DNA of 11,489 nt from assembly GCA_031426215.1 (NCBI GenBank), contig JANPKU010000035.1, forward strand, positions 1-11,489, in the 5' to 3' direction. Shown piece after piece: positions 1 through 6,286 of the stretch. Both the position numbers and the translations under genes were made by a program. Position 1 is the first letter of the stretch. Every line of letters begins with the position of its first letter. Under the pieces are notes generated by a model, which ran no database searches, was not told the DNA's origin, and saw only the letters and a list, made by a program, of their open reading frames with translations. The DNA is from Sva-07 sp031426215 (GTDB taxonomy: Bacteria > Actinomycetota > Acidimicrobiia > Acidimicrobiales > Ilumatobacteraceae).

Positions 1-69
1 CGCAGATCTAACGTCGACAGGATGATCCCGCCGGGTATGTCAACCCTGTCGTCGTTCGGTGGCGGTTGA
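1..69 (+). CDS. C-terminal end of an unidentified upstream gene (partial)
   Basis: The frame starting at base 1 stays open for 22 codons and ends at TGA 67-69; the tail reads ...DRMIPPGMSTLSSFGGG. The stop overlaps the ATG of the next gene by one base (TGATG at 67-71), the usual arrangement of translationally coupled genes, which argues that this is a real gene end rather than a chance open frame. The product cannot be recognised from so few residues. A short leader peptide starting at ATG 22 or ATG 37 is the alternative. The frame and the overlap are seen directly; that it is a gene is inference. Confidence 0.5.
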   Translation, partial: RRSNVDRMIPPGMSTLSSFGGG

Positions 70-980
70 TGGGTGCGCCTCGGCTTCGCACGATCGTGGG
101 ACCTGCCTCGATTCTGTCGCTGGCGTTGATCGGTCGCAGGAGGGCGACGCTTCGTCGAATGCGCCCGAATTGGGAGCCACCATTCGCGCCGACGTTCTCG
201 CAACCGTTGACTGCGAGGGTGCTGGGAAGTGGCCCACCCGTCGTGTTGCTGCACGGTCTCGGTGCATCAGGCCGCTACTGGGGAGCCGCGTACGATCGGC
301 TGGGAGATGATCATCTTCTCGTAGTCCCCGACCTTCTGGGTTTCGGCGCGTCACCGCGACCGGATCATGGCTACGGCCCCGATGAGCACGCTGCGGCCGT
401 CTGTGGTTGTCTCGATGCCGCTGGAGTGACCGAACCTGCGGTGCTGGTCGCACATTCGGCCGGCACGATCGTCGCCCTTCGGATCGCGAGTACTCGACCT
501 GACCGGGTTCGTGCGGTGATCTCGATCGGACCACCGCTCTACCCGAACTCCGAGGAGGCTGTTCGGCGCGTTGCCGGGTTGGGGATGATGGCCCGCCTGT
601 TCGCGAACAACGGCCGGGTCGCGGAGCGGGTGTGTCGCTGGGTCTGTCAGCATCGAGATCTCGCAGCACGGTTGGCGGTACTCGCCACACCGGACCTCCC
701 ACCGGAGATCGCCGCCGACGGGGTCCAGCACAGTTGGCACTCGTATTCGGAAACCTTGATGAATCTGGTCTTCGCCGGCGATCTGAGCGAATGGTTCGAC
801 GACATCGCTCAGCCGGTCGTCTTCGTCGCAGGGGATCACGATGGTGTCTGCGATCGCGAGTGGCTCCGGATGCTCGCCGACGGCCACGACAATGTGCGGC
901 TCGAGACGTGGCCCGGGGACCACCAGTTACCGCTCACGAACCCGGACGCCATCATCGAGCTGGTTCGTCGAAGCCTGTGA
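69..980 (+). CDS. alpha/beta-fold hydrolase
   Basis: A 303-residue single-domain alpha/beta hydrolase, probably a cytosolic serine hydrolase (esterase, lactonase or C-C hydrolase type; substrate unknown). Visible landmarks: the oxyanion-loop segment VVLLHGLGASGRYW (residues 58-71), the nucleophile elbow VAHSAG with Ser130, a candidate acid in VAGDHD (Asp256 or Asp258) and the catalytic His285 in PGDHQLPLTNP near the C-terminus, so the triad is complete. A helical cap lies around residues 160-240. Residues 10-22 are hydrophobic but followed by a run of arginines; this could be a membrane anchor. ATG 69 is preferred over the in-frame TTG 66 because it overlaps the preceding stop in a TGATG junction. 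It converges with the flavoprotein gene, leaving only 23 bases between the two stops. Family assignment is firm; the substrate cannot be read. Confidence 0.9.
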   Translation: MGAPRLRTIVGPASILSLALIGRRRATLRRMRPNWEPPFAPTFSQPLTARVLGSGPPVVLLHGLGASGRYWGAAYDRLGDDHLLVVPDLLGFGASPRPDHGYGPDEHAAAVCGCLDAAGVTEPAVLVAHSAGTIVALRIASTRPDRVRAVISIGPPLYPNSEEAVRRVAGLGMMARLFANNGRVAERVCRWVCQHRDLAARLAVLATPDLPPEIAADGVQHSWHSYSETLMNLVFAGDLSEWFDDIAQPVVFVAGDHDGVCDREWLRMLADGHDNVRLETWPGDHQLPLTNPDAIIELVRRSL

Positions 981-1003
981 CGTGCGCCGGTCAACGGCCC
1001 ACT

Positions 1004-2401
1004 TCATGCGACCGTGCGGGGCACCGCCCGCACGGGACGGGCACGCAGCCCGGCGGACTCGCCGAAGAACTGCAACGCTGCCTGTTGGATGGCCATTGAC
1101 CACGTGGGGTAGGCGTGGGTCGTCTGGGCGAGACGCCCGACGAACATGTTGGTCCGCATCGCCAGGGCGGCCTCATGGATCAGTTCACCACCGGTGGGGG
1201 CGACGACGGTTGCGCCGACGAGTTGTCCGCCGGCAAATCGCCGGGTGACGGGCCGGGGCGCAGCGATGAGCGTGACGAAACCGTCGGTGGCCCCAACGGC
1301 GATGGCGCGGTCGACGTGGGTGAGTGGAAGGTGAGCGACGAGGGCGTCGGGATGTTCGACGGCTGCCTCGGCCTCGGTGAGGCCGACGTGGGCGACCTCG
1401 GGGCTCGTGAACGTCGCCCACGGAATCACACGTGTGTCCAGCCGGAAGCTGCGAACTCGGGCGATTCTCGAAAGGGCGTTGGCGGCGGCAATCCATCCCA
1501 TGCGCCCGGCCACGTGGGTGAACTGGAGCCCACCAGTGACGTCGCCCACCGCCCAGATGCCGTCGATGTTGGTGGACATGGTGTCGTCGACGGTGATCGC
1601 GCCCCGTTCGTCGATGTCGACGCCGAGTTCTTCGAGGCCGAACCCGCGCCCCGACGGCGCCCGGCCGATCGCTGCGAGTACGTGCGTGGCAGTGACGGGC
1701 TCACCGGTTTCGGTGTGCACGCAGATGGTGCCGTCCGGGTTGCGTTCGACCAGTGTGACCGGATCGCCCGCCCGAACCGTGACGCCGTCGCGGGTGAGGA
1801 CGTCGGCGATCACCGCCGACGCTTGGGGTTCCTCGCGAGGCAAGAGCCGCTCGGCGGCCTCGACCAACGTGACACGGCTACCGAGTCGCGCGAATGCCTG
1901 TGCCATCTCGCAGCCGATCGGGCCGCCACCGAGGATCGTCAGCGAGGTTGGCCGCTCGTCGAGTTGGAAGAGGGTCTCGTTGGTCAACGGCTCGCTCTCG
2001 CGCAGGCCCGGGATCGGCGGCACCAGGGGTCGTGCCCCGGTGGCGACGATGAAGCGCTTCGATCGAACTGTGGTGCCGTCGACGTCGATCGAGGTCGGGT
2101 CACGGAACCGGGCATAGCCGGCGATGACGTCGATGCCCTCGCGTTCGAGCGCGGCGGCATCCTCGGTGGCGGCGACCTGATCGACGGCCGCGTGCAGTCT
2201 CGTCATGGCCTCGTCGAACGAGTTGCCCGCGGCGGCTGCGGCGAGCAGGGCCTTGGAGGGCACACATCCAGTGAAGGTGCAGTCACCGCCGAGGGGGCCG
2301 TCCTGCACGATGACGACATGTGCGCCCCTGCGTCGTGCTTCTCTGGCCGCCACGAGCCCGCCGGCACCACCGCCGATCACCACCATGTCATACGACTTCA
2401 T
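1004..2401 (-). CDS. Class-I pyridine nucleotide-disulfide oxidoreductase (lipoamide dehydrogenase/mercuric reductase-like flavoprotein)
   Basis: A 465-residue cytosolic FAD enzyme of the family that includes dihydrolipoamide dehydrogenase, glutathione reductase and MerA. Order of parts: FAD-binding GGGAGG (10-15), redox-active disulfide CTFTGC followed by VPSK (Cys41, Cys46), ATGARP (120-124 region), NAD(P)-binding GGGPIG (158-163), with Glu181 at the end of the second strand favouring NADH, second FAD contact AVGDVTGG (284-291), and a dimerisation domain from about 325. The C-terminal active-site signature is altered: where lipoamide dehydrogenases have His-Pro-Thr-x-x-Glu, this has Tyr431-Pro-Thr-Trp-Ser-Met436. 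It therefore lacks the usual His-Glu base and is closer in this respect to mercuric reductases, yet it has no C-terminal Cys pair and no N-terminal heavy-metal domain. The RBS aaggaagg (minus strand of 2409-2416) is 7 bases from ATG 2401. Substrate unknown; calling it LPD or MerA would over-reach. Confidence 0.88.
   Translation of the reverse strand: MKSYDMVVIGGGAGGLVAAREARRRGAHVVIVQDGPLGGDCTFTGCVPSKALLAAAAAGNSFDEAMTRLHAAVDQVAATEDAAALEREGIDVIAGYARFRDPTSIDVDGTTVRSKRFIVATGARPLVPPIPGLRESEPLTNETLFQLDERPTSLTILGGGPIGCEMAQAFARLGSRVTLVEAAERLLPREEPQASAVIADVLTRDGVTVRAGDPVTLVERNPDGTICVHTETGEPVTATHVLAAIGRAPSGRGFGLEELGVDIDERGAITVDDTMSTNIDGIWAVGDVTGGLQFTHVAGRMGWIAAANALSRIARVRSFRLDTRVIPWATFTSPEVAHVGLTEAEAAVEHPDALVAHLPLTHVDRAIAVGATDGFVTLIAAPRPVTRRFAGGQLVGATVVAPTGGELIHEAALAMRTNMFVGRLAQTTHAYPTWSMAIQQAALQFFGESAGLRARPVRAVPRTVA
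1012..1035. terminator. Strong GC hairpin at the convergent 3' ends (possible terminator)
   Basis: Perfect 9-bp inverted repeat CCGTGCGGG / CCCGCACGG (1012-1020 and 1027-1035) with a 6-base loop. It lies just inside the last codons of the minus-strand flavoprotein gene and 32 bases past the hydrolase stop. There is no U-tract on either strand, so it could act as a GC-only bidirectional terminator or could simply reflect coding sequence. Confidence 0.35.
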
Positions 2402-2580
2402 CGACGAGCCTTCCTTCGACCGACTGGAACGGAACTCTGGACGGTCCTCATTGTTTCACCGGTCCCGTCTTCACACCGCACGGATGAGCAACGCGAAGTA
2501 CGGTCACGTGATGCCCTCGTGCTCTGGTCTCTGCTCTGTGTTGCTCAACCGCATCACGCCCATCGATCAAGGAGACCTCC
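2402..2580. promoter_or_regulatory. Divergent promoter region between flavoprotein and acyltransferase genes
   Basis: This 179-base gap separates two divergent starts and must carry both promoters. It holds a good RBS for each gene: aaggaagg (minus strand, 2409-2416) and AAGGAG at 2569-2574, six bases before ATG 2581. A TCACGTGA palindrome lies at 2504-2511. I see no convincing -35/-10 pair and no small gene. Confidence 0.5.
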
Positions 2581-3621
2581 ATGCCTGCTGACACTGGCTC
2601 CCCCCGACACCCCGTCGGCACCCCCGACGCTGAACCGTTCGCGTCGCGCTGGAAACGACGTGCGCGCACCATTCCGCTGATGCTGGGCGCCACGGCCGTC
2701 GGTGTGCTCGCCAGTCCCGTCATGCTGACCGGCGCAGCACTGTTCGACCTCGCCAGGGGTCGCTTCCGTCTGCCAACTGTTCGCGTCGCGCTGTTCCTGC
2801 TCCAGTACGGCATCAACGACAGCGTCGAGATCCTGCTTGCACCCGTCTACTGGATTCAGGCGGGATTCGGCACTCGACTCGGCGAACCAGCCTCCATCGC
2901 CCGCCACGAGCGGCTGCAGAGTTGGTCGGTCGGCGTCCTCGGTCGACGCGCCGAACGATTGCTCGGGCTGCGTCTCGAGATCGACCCCGACTCGGCGGAT
3001 GCACTCTCGCCGGGCCCTGTCATCGTGCTGTGTCGTCACGTCAACATCGTCGACGCTTCGCTGCCGATGCTGCTCTACCAGCGGCTCGGATACCGAACCC
3101 CTTCGGTGATCATGGCCGAGATGCTCGCAGATCCCGGTTTCGACCTCATCTACGGGAGAACCGGATCGGTGTTCATCCCACGCGACAACGGCCCGGATGC
3201 CATTGCGAAGGTCCGAACGCTCGGTCAGAGCGTCGATCCGTCGACCGCGGTCGTGATCTTCCCCGAGGGTCGCCTTTTCCGCCGCGATGCGCTCGAACGT
3301 GCCAAGGCGCGCCTCCAGGGCGAGAATCCCCAACGCGCCGCACGGCTGGACGAACTCAGCCGCGTCCTGCCACCCCGGCCCGGCGGTGTCCTCACGTTGA
3401 TCGATGCCATCCCCGCCGACGTTGTTGTCATCGCCCACACCGGGCTCGACCAGTACGAGTCGTTCACCGAGCTCGCCAAAGCGGTCCCCCTCCGCACTCC
3501 GATCCGCGTCACCGCATGGCGAACACCAAGAGAGCAGATTCCAGACGGCGACGTCGACCGCATCGCCTGGCTCGACGAACAGTGGTTGCGCGTCAACACG
3601 TTGGTCGCAGCCATCGACTGA
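2581..3621 (+). CDS. PlsC-type glycerolipid acyltransferase (AGPAT-like)
   Basis: A 346-residue membrane-associated acyltransferase of the lysophosphatidate acyltransferase superfamily, which moves an acyl group from acyl-CoA or acyl-carrier protein to a glycerolipid or related alcohol. Conserved blocks appear in order: CRHVNIVDAS with the HX4D catalytic pair His153/Asp158; GSVFIPRD (195-202); FPEGR (227-231), which binds the phosphate of the acceptor; and LPPRPGG (263-269), the proline-rich block IV. Residues 31-55 form one hydrophobic segment and 66-92 a second, so the N-terminus is probably membrane-embedded. It is longer than a minimal bacterial PlsC (about 240 residues) because of this N-terminal part and a C-terminal tail. 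Start: RBS AAGGAG is six bases from ATG 2581. Which acceptor it uses cannot be told. Its stop lies at the edge of the decayed LysR gene. Confidence 0.85.
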   Translation: MPADTGSPRHPVGTPDAEPFASRWKRRARTIPLMLGATAVGVLASPVMLTGAALFDLARGRFRLPTVRVALFLLQYGINDSVEILLAPVYWIQAGFGTRLGEPASIARHERLQSWSVGVLGRRAERLLGLRLEIDPDSADALSPGPVIVLCRHVNIVDASLPMLLYQRLGYRTPSVIMAEMLADPGFDLIYGRTGSVFIPRDNGPDAIAKVRTLGQSVDPSTAVVIFPEGRLFRRDALERAKARLQGENPQRAARLDELSRVLPPRPGGVLTLIDAIPADVVVIAHTGLDQYESFTELAKAVPLRTPIRVTAWRTPREQIPDGDVDRIAWLDEQWLRVNTLVAAID

Positions 3622-4193
3622 GGAGGATTCGCCGACGGGTGGGCACGCCGGTCGCTGCGCGGCCATCAACCCGGCGACGAGGTGCTGGTGTGTGTCGAGT
3701 TGATGGAGCACGTCGGCTTCGCTTCTCCTGACGCCGACGACGACCTCGGAGGCACCGGCTTCATGGTGCGTCTCGACCGATCTTGGGACATCGGAGGAGC
3801 CGTAGACGACGAAGGAGAATTCGGGTGGACTCGCGGGGCTTGCTGGGTGATGGCTTCGATCCACGCCCCGGCGATGATTGCGAGGATCACTTCGTTGGCT
3901 CGGATCGTGTAGGTGCCTGTGTGCTGGCGGGGATCGAACTCGGTCGGGCGTTGCAACGTCCTGGCGATCGACTCGAGCGTGCCGTCGAGTTCGGCGAAGA
4001 GCTCGGCGCCTCGGGGTGTGATGGTGAGGCCTCGATCGGCTCGAACCAGCAGCGGATCGCCGAAGGCGTGGCGGCAGCGGTCGAGTGCGCGGCTGGTCGC
4101 TGGGACCGACAGATGGAGTCGCTTCGCTGCTCTGGTGACGCTTGGCTCCACCAAGAGCGCATGAGCGACGGTGCTCTCTGCGAACCAGAACAT
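3622..4193 (-). pseudogene. LysR-family transcriptional regulator, truncated and frameshifted
   Basis: From ATG 4193 the frame encodes a clear LysR N-terminal winged helix: SVTRAAKRLHLSVPATSRAL (residues 18-37), then FGDPLLVRADRGLTITPRGAEL, the linker helix, and the start of the effector domain (TGTYTIRANEVILAIIAGAWIEAITQQAPRVHP). After about residue 124 the frame turns into low-complexity Ser/Pro/Arg text. A one-base shift near 3818-3822 restores a LysR-like effector-domain reading: FSFVVYGSSDVP, EVVVGV, then LDTHQHLVAGLMAAQRPACP. That reading stops where the acyltransferase gene begins, leaving about 190 of the usual 300 residues. So two lesions are visible: a probable one-base deletion and loss of the last third. 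It faces away from the VOC gene 72 bases off, the typical position of a LysR regulator and its target. A sequencing error could explain the shift but not the truncation. Confidence 0.75.
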
Positions 4194-4265
4194 CGACTCG
4201 TCGATCGTCGCGTCTTGTCTGCCGCCGAGCCCTACCGAGCGGCCACCCCAGCTAGCGTCGTGTGT

Positions 4266-4682
4266 ATGCCCATTTCACCGCTCGCATACGCCCACGTGCG
4301 CCTGACAGTCACCGACATCGACCGATCCCGCGCCTTCTACGACGACGTCTTCGGTCTACCCGTCGTCTACGAGGTGCCACCGGACGCGGATGAGGCAACC
4401 CGTCAACAGCTCGGGTTCCTGTACGGCGGCGTGATTTACCAGCTTGGTGACTCTCTACTCGGCCTGCGCCCAGTGGCCACAGACACCTTTCACGAAGACC
4501 GAGTCGGCCTCGACCACGTCAGCTTCACCCTCGGCTCGATCGCCGATCTCGAGGCAGCGGCAGCTTTCCTCGACACCCGCGGGATCGCCCACGGTGGCGT
4601 CAAGAACATCGGACCTGCGAGCATCCTGGAGTTCCGTGACCCGGACAACATCGCACTGGAGCTCCTCGCACAAAACGACTAG
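4266..4682 (+). CDS. VOC / glyoxalase-fold family protein
   Basis: A 138-residue protein with two beta-alpha-beta-beta-beta modules of the vicinal oxygen chelate (glyoxalase/bleomycin resistance/dioxygenase) superfamily. Module 1: AHVRLTVTDIDRSRAFYDDVFGL (residues 9-31) to LLGLRPV; module 2: GLDHVSFTLGSIADLEAAAAFL (81-102) to FRDPDNIALELL (123-134). Candidate metal ligands are His10, His84 and Glu132; the fourth, usually Glu or Gln at the end of module 1, is Gly66 here, so the site is incomplete or arranged differently. ATG 4266 is chosen because the fold begins eight residues later; the frame extends upstream only as antisense of the LysR remnant. No RBS is evident. It sits between two decayed genes, and its intended regulator appears to be the broken LysR. 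Reaction unknown. Confidence 0.85.
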   Translation: MPISPLAYAHVRLTVTDIDRSRAFYDDVFGLPVVYEVPPDADEATRQQLGFLYGGVIYQLGDSLLGLRPVATDTFHEDRVGLDHVSFTLGSIADLEAAAAFLDTRGIAHGGVKNIGPASILEFRDPDNIALELLAQND

Positions 4683-4684
4683 CG

Positions 4685-4802
4685 GGTCTCCGAGCGTGGC
4701 CGGACCTCAGTTGTTCATCACCACTTGATGTCCGGCGCCGACAGCCAGTCGCGCGACCGTACTGCCGATGTTTCCGCTTCAGATGAATATCCACTTTGTC
4801 AT
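4685..4802 (-). pseudogene. Remnant of an F420-dependent NADP oxidoreductase-like gene (N-terminal 40 codons)
   Basis: Reading the minus strand from ATG 4802 gives MTKWIFI*SGNIGSTVARLAVGAGHQVVMNN*GPATLGD. This is the Rossmann start of F420-dependent NADP reductases and relatives (family pattern: GIIGSGNIG, then ARLAVAAGHxVVxSNSRGPETL). The first stop (TGA 4781-4779) stands where the dinucleotide-binding Gly codon GGA is expected; the second (TGA 4709-4707) stands where the Ser-Arg of SNSRGP is expected, with about one codon missing. The similarity ends at the stop codon of the VOC gene, so the rest of the gene (about 170 residues) is gone. It lies 60 bases downstream of the TetR gene in the same direction and may once have been its partner. 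Motifs and stops are seen; the family name is from memory of the motif. Confidence 0.65.
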
Positions 4803-4862
4803 GCCACGCGCAACCGCGTGCTGCCGCCGCGCATTCCGAGATCGATGAGCGTCTCCTCGGTG
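4803..4862. other. Spacer between TetR stop and F420-reductase remnant
   Basis: This 60-base gap contains one small perfect hairpin, CACGCG-CAAC-CGCGTG (4805-4820), three bases upstream of the remnant's ATG on the minus strand. It has no T-tract, so it may be an old operator or a weak terminator for the TetR transcript. Nothing else stands out. Confidence 0.3.
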
Positions 4863-5438
4863 TCACTTTCGTGAACGCAGCGGTGGGTTTTCGATGAATC
4901 CGTCGACGAGCCTTTCGACGGCAGCGCGGGCGAGGCGCTCCCGCCGCACCATGCAGCGATAGAAGATGGGCCCTTCGAGTTGGGCGAGTGTGGCGCCGTG
5001 GTCGAGGTCGTTCGGCAGTTCGCTGCGACGGATGGCTGCGCGAAGGATTCGCTCGAGTGGCTCGCATCCAGCGGCGGTCAGGTCGGCCCGCAGCGTCTCG
5101 AACGTCGGGTCGAGCCGGGCACGTTCGCCCAGGAGATTCACGACGAAGCCGAGATGACCGTCTTGGAGGGCGGACCGCAGTGCGTCGAGATGAGCGATGA
5201 GATCTCGCCGGAGCTCGCCGGTCACGGCGGCGTGAGGCACCTCTGCGTGGGCGAGGGTGTCGCGCACGAGCGAGATGGCATCGGGCCAATGGCGATACAG
5301 CGTGCGCCTTCCGAGCCCCGCTGCTTCGGCCACGCGACCGTGGGTCACGGCGTCCACGCCTTCGTCGATGAGCAGGCGTCGAGCAGCCTGGATGGCGGTC
5401 GCTTTCGTTCGTTCGGCTCTGGGATCCACGGAGACCAC
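4863..5438 (-). CDS. TetR-family transcriptional regulator
   Basis: About 191 residues from GTG 5438. The N-terminal DNA-binding domain reads RTKATAIQAARRLLIDEG, then VAEAAGLGRRTLYRHW, the helix-turn-helix signature of TetR repressors; the remaining 130 residues are a helical ligand/dimer domain typical of the family, with no recognisable ligand. The frame is open up to GTG 5486, but a start there would place two palindromic operators (5440-5484) inside the gene. GTG 5438 or GTG 5429 leaves them upstream, which is how TetR repressors usually control themselves. A CATTAT -10-like hexamer on the minus strand at 5480-5475 would give a leader of about 30 bases. It is divergent from the DUF2461 gene, which it probably represses. 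The start choice is inference; the family is certain. Confidence 0.9.
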   Translation of the reverse strand: MVSVDPRAERTKATAIQAARRLLIDEGVDAVTHGRVAEAAGLGRRTLYRHWPDAISLVRDTLAHAEVPHAAVTGELRRDLIAHLDALRSALQDGHLGFVVNLLGERARLDPTFETLRADLTAAGCEPLERILRAAIRRSELPNDLDHGATLAQLEGPIFYRCMVRRERLARAAVERLVDGFIENPPLRSRK

Positions 5439-5439
5439 T

Positions 5440-5458
5440 GTGGCACAACTTGCGCCAC
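5440..5458. promoter_or_regulatory. Palindromic operator 1 (probable TetR site)
   Basis: GTGGCACAACTTGCGCCAC is a 19-base palindrome with one mismatched pair (5445/5453), centred on 5449. Its core GGCACA...GCGCC matches operator 2, centred 28 bases away. It covers the likely -35 element of the DUF2461 promoter. Confidence 0.65.
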
Positions 5459-5479
5459 CGACCCACTGCGGCACATAAT
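5450..5479 (+). promoter_or_regulatory. Probable leaderless promoter of the DUF2461 gene
   Basis: TTGCGC at 5450-5455 and CATAAT at 5474-5479 are spaced by 18 bases, a plausible sigma-70-type -35/-10 pair. Transcription would start about 7 bases after the -10, at or next to ATG 5487, giving a leaderless mRNA; this fits the lack of any RBS. Each hexamer lies within one of the two palindromes. Confidence 0.5.
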
Positions 5480-5484
5480 GTGCC
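5470..5484. promoter_or_regulatory. Palindromic operator 2 (probable TetR site)
   Basis: GGCACATAATGTGCC is a perfect 15-base palindrome (7+1+7), centred on 5477, two bases before the DUF2461 start codon. It encloses the CATAAT -10-like hexamer, and by symmetry a CATTAT hexamer on the minus strand, so one bound repressor could block both divergent genes. Confidence 0.7.
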
Positions 5485-5486
5485 AC

Positions 5487-6185
5487 ATGTCGATGTCATG
5501 GGTGTTCCAAGCCGCCAGCTTCTTCTCCACCCTCGAGCAGCACAACGACAGAACGTGGTGGCAGGCGAACCGAGCCACCTACGACAGCGCGATCAAGCCG
5601 GCGTTCGTCGAGATGCTCGAGGCCATCAGCGATTTCGGGCCGTGGCGCGTCTATCGGCCCAACAACGACACTCGCTTCAGCTCTGGCAAGGGTCCGTACA
5701 AGACGTTCATTGGCGCCGTTGCCGAGCGTGACGATGGTGTCGGGGTCTTCGTTCAAGTGAGCTCGCGTGGCCTGCTGCTGGGCACGGGGATGCCCATGCC
5801 GGCACCTGATCAACTCCAGAGGCTGCGGTCTGCTTTGGCGGATCCGACGTCTGGGACGTCGTTCTGCGAGGCAGTGGACCAGGTGCGCCTCGCCGGCAGT
5901 CGGGTGTTCTCCGGGCGGTACGAACCGCTGAAGCGAACGCCCCGCGAATACCCGGCGGACCATCCCCAGGCGGAGTTCCTCCGTTGGAAGGGAGTGGAGA
6001 TCGGGCACAGTCCCGGTCTTCCTGATTGGCTGAACAGTGTCGAGGCGGCGAGCGCGATCGATCAACTCGCGGCAACGGGCGGCCCGCTTCACCGCTGGCT
6101 CGGACGACACGTCGGCGCCTCCGCTCTCACCGCCGAGGAACGATTCGCCCCGAAGCGCCGCCCCGCCAACAACGACGGATCGTGA
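5487..6185 (+). CDS. DUF2461 family protein
   Basis: A 232-residue protein of the DUF2461 (TIGR02453-type) family, widespread in bacteria and of unknown biochemical role. Family hallmarks are the N-terminal block FQAASFFSTLEQHNDRTWWQ (residues 7-26) followed by N-x-x-x-Y, and the central block VYRPNNDTRFSSGKGPYKT (55-73), corresponding to the usual R-x-x-R-D-x-R-F-S-x-D-K-x-P-Y-K-T. The later segment PRDYP-like PREYPADHPQAEFLRWKG (about 152-169) is also typical. It is predicted to be cytosolic, with no signal peptide or membrane segment. ATG 5487 is used; ATG 5493 is a possible second start. No RBS is present, in line with a leaderless transcript. It is probably under the adjacent TetR repressor. 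Length is normal for the family. Confidence 0.88.
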   Translation: MSMSWVFQAASFFSTLEQHNDRTWWQANRATYDSAIKPAFVEMLEAISDFGPWRVYRPNNDTRFSSGKGPYKTFIGAVAERDDGVGVFVQVSSRGLLLGTGMPMPAPDQLQRLRSALADPTSGTSFCEAVDQVRLAGSRVFSGRYEPLKRTPREYPADHPQAEFLRWKGVEIGHSPGLPDWLNSVEAASAIDQLAATGGPLHRWLGRHVGASALTAEERFAPKRRPANNDGS

Positions 6186-6286
6186 ACTGCTCGGGGTCGT
6201 AGGGTCCTGTGAGCATCAGGGTTGCGACGTCGCTGGCGTCGCTCCTGTTCGTCGATCGCTGTGGCGCTGGGTTGGGCGCTTTCAGT
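6186..6286. other. Convergent intergenic gap (DUF2461 / YdeI-like)
   Basis: 101 bases between two converging stops. A 10-base GCGACGTCGC palindrome is present, but there is no hairpin with a T-tract and no small gene that I can support. Confidence 0.3.

Noticed and set aside
1115..2680. A 521-codon open frame on the plus strand opposite the flavoprotein gene
   Set aside because: It is the antisense of a gene with intact FAD, NAD and disulfide motifs; its composition (Gly/Asp/Arg/Val-rich) and lack of any domain are typical of shadow frames in high-GC DNA.
2554..3864. A 436-codon minus-strand frame opposite the acyltransferase
   Set aside because: Antisense to a gene with all PlsC motifs. 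Only its first part (about 3622-3820) carries meaningful sequence, and that belongs to the frameshifted LysR gene.
3619..3912. Plus-strand frame continuing past the acyltransferase stop (DEVLVCVELMEHVGF...), as a read-through extension or new small gene
   Set aside because: It is codon-for-codon complementary to the LysR effector-domain reading, which explains it better; no start with an RBS and no known domain.
5439..5486. TetR translation starting at GTG 5486
   Set aside because: It would put both palindromic operators in coding sequence and add a tail (AHYVPQWVGGASCAT) that does not look like a TetR N-terminus.
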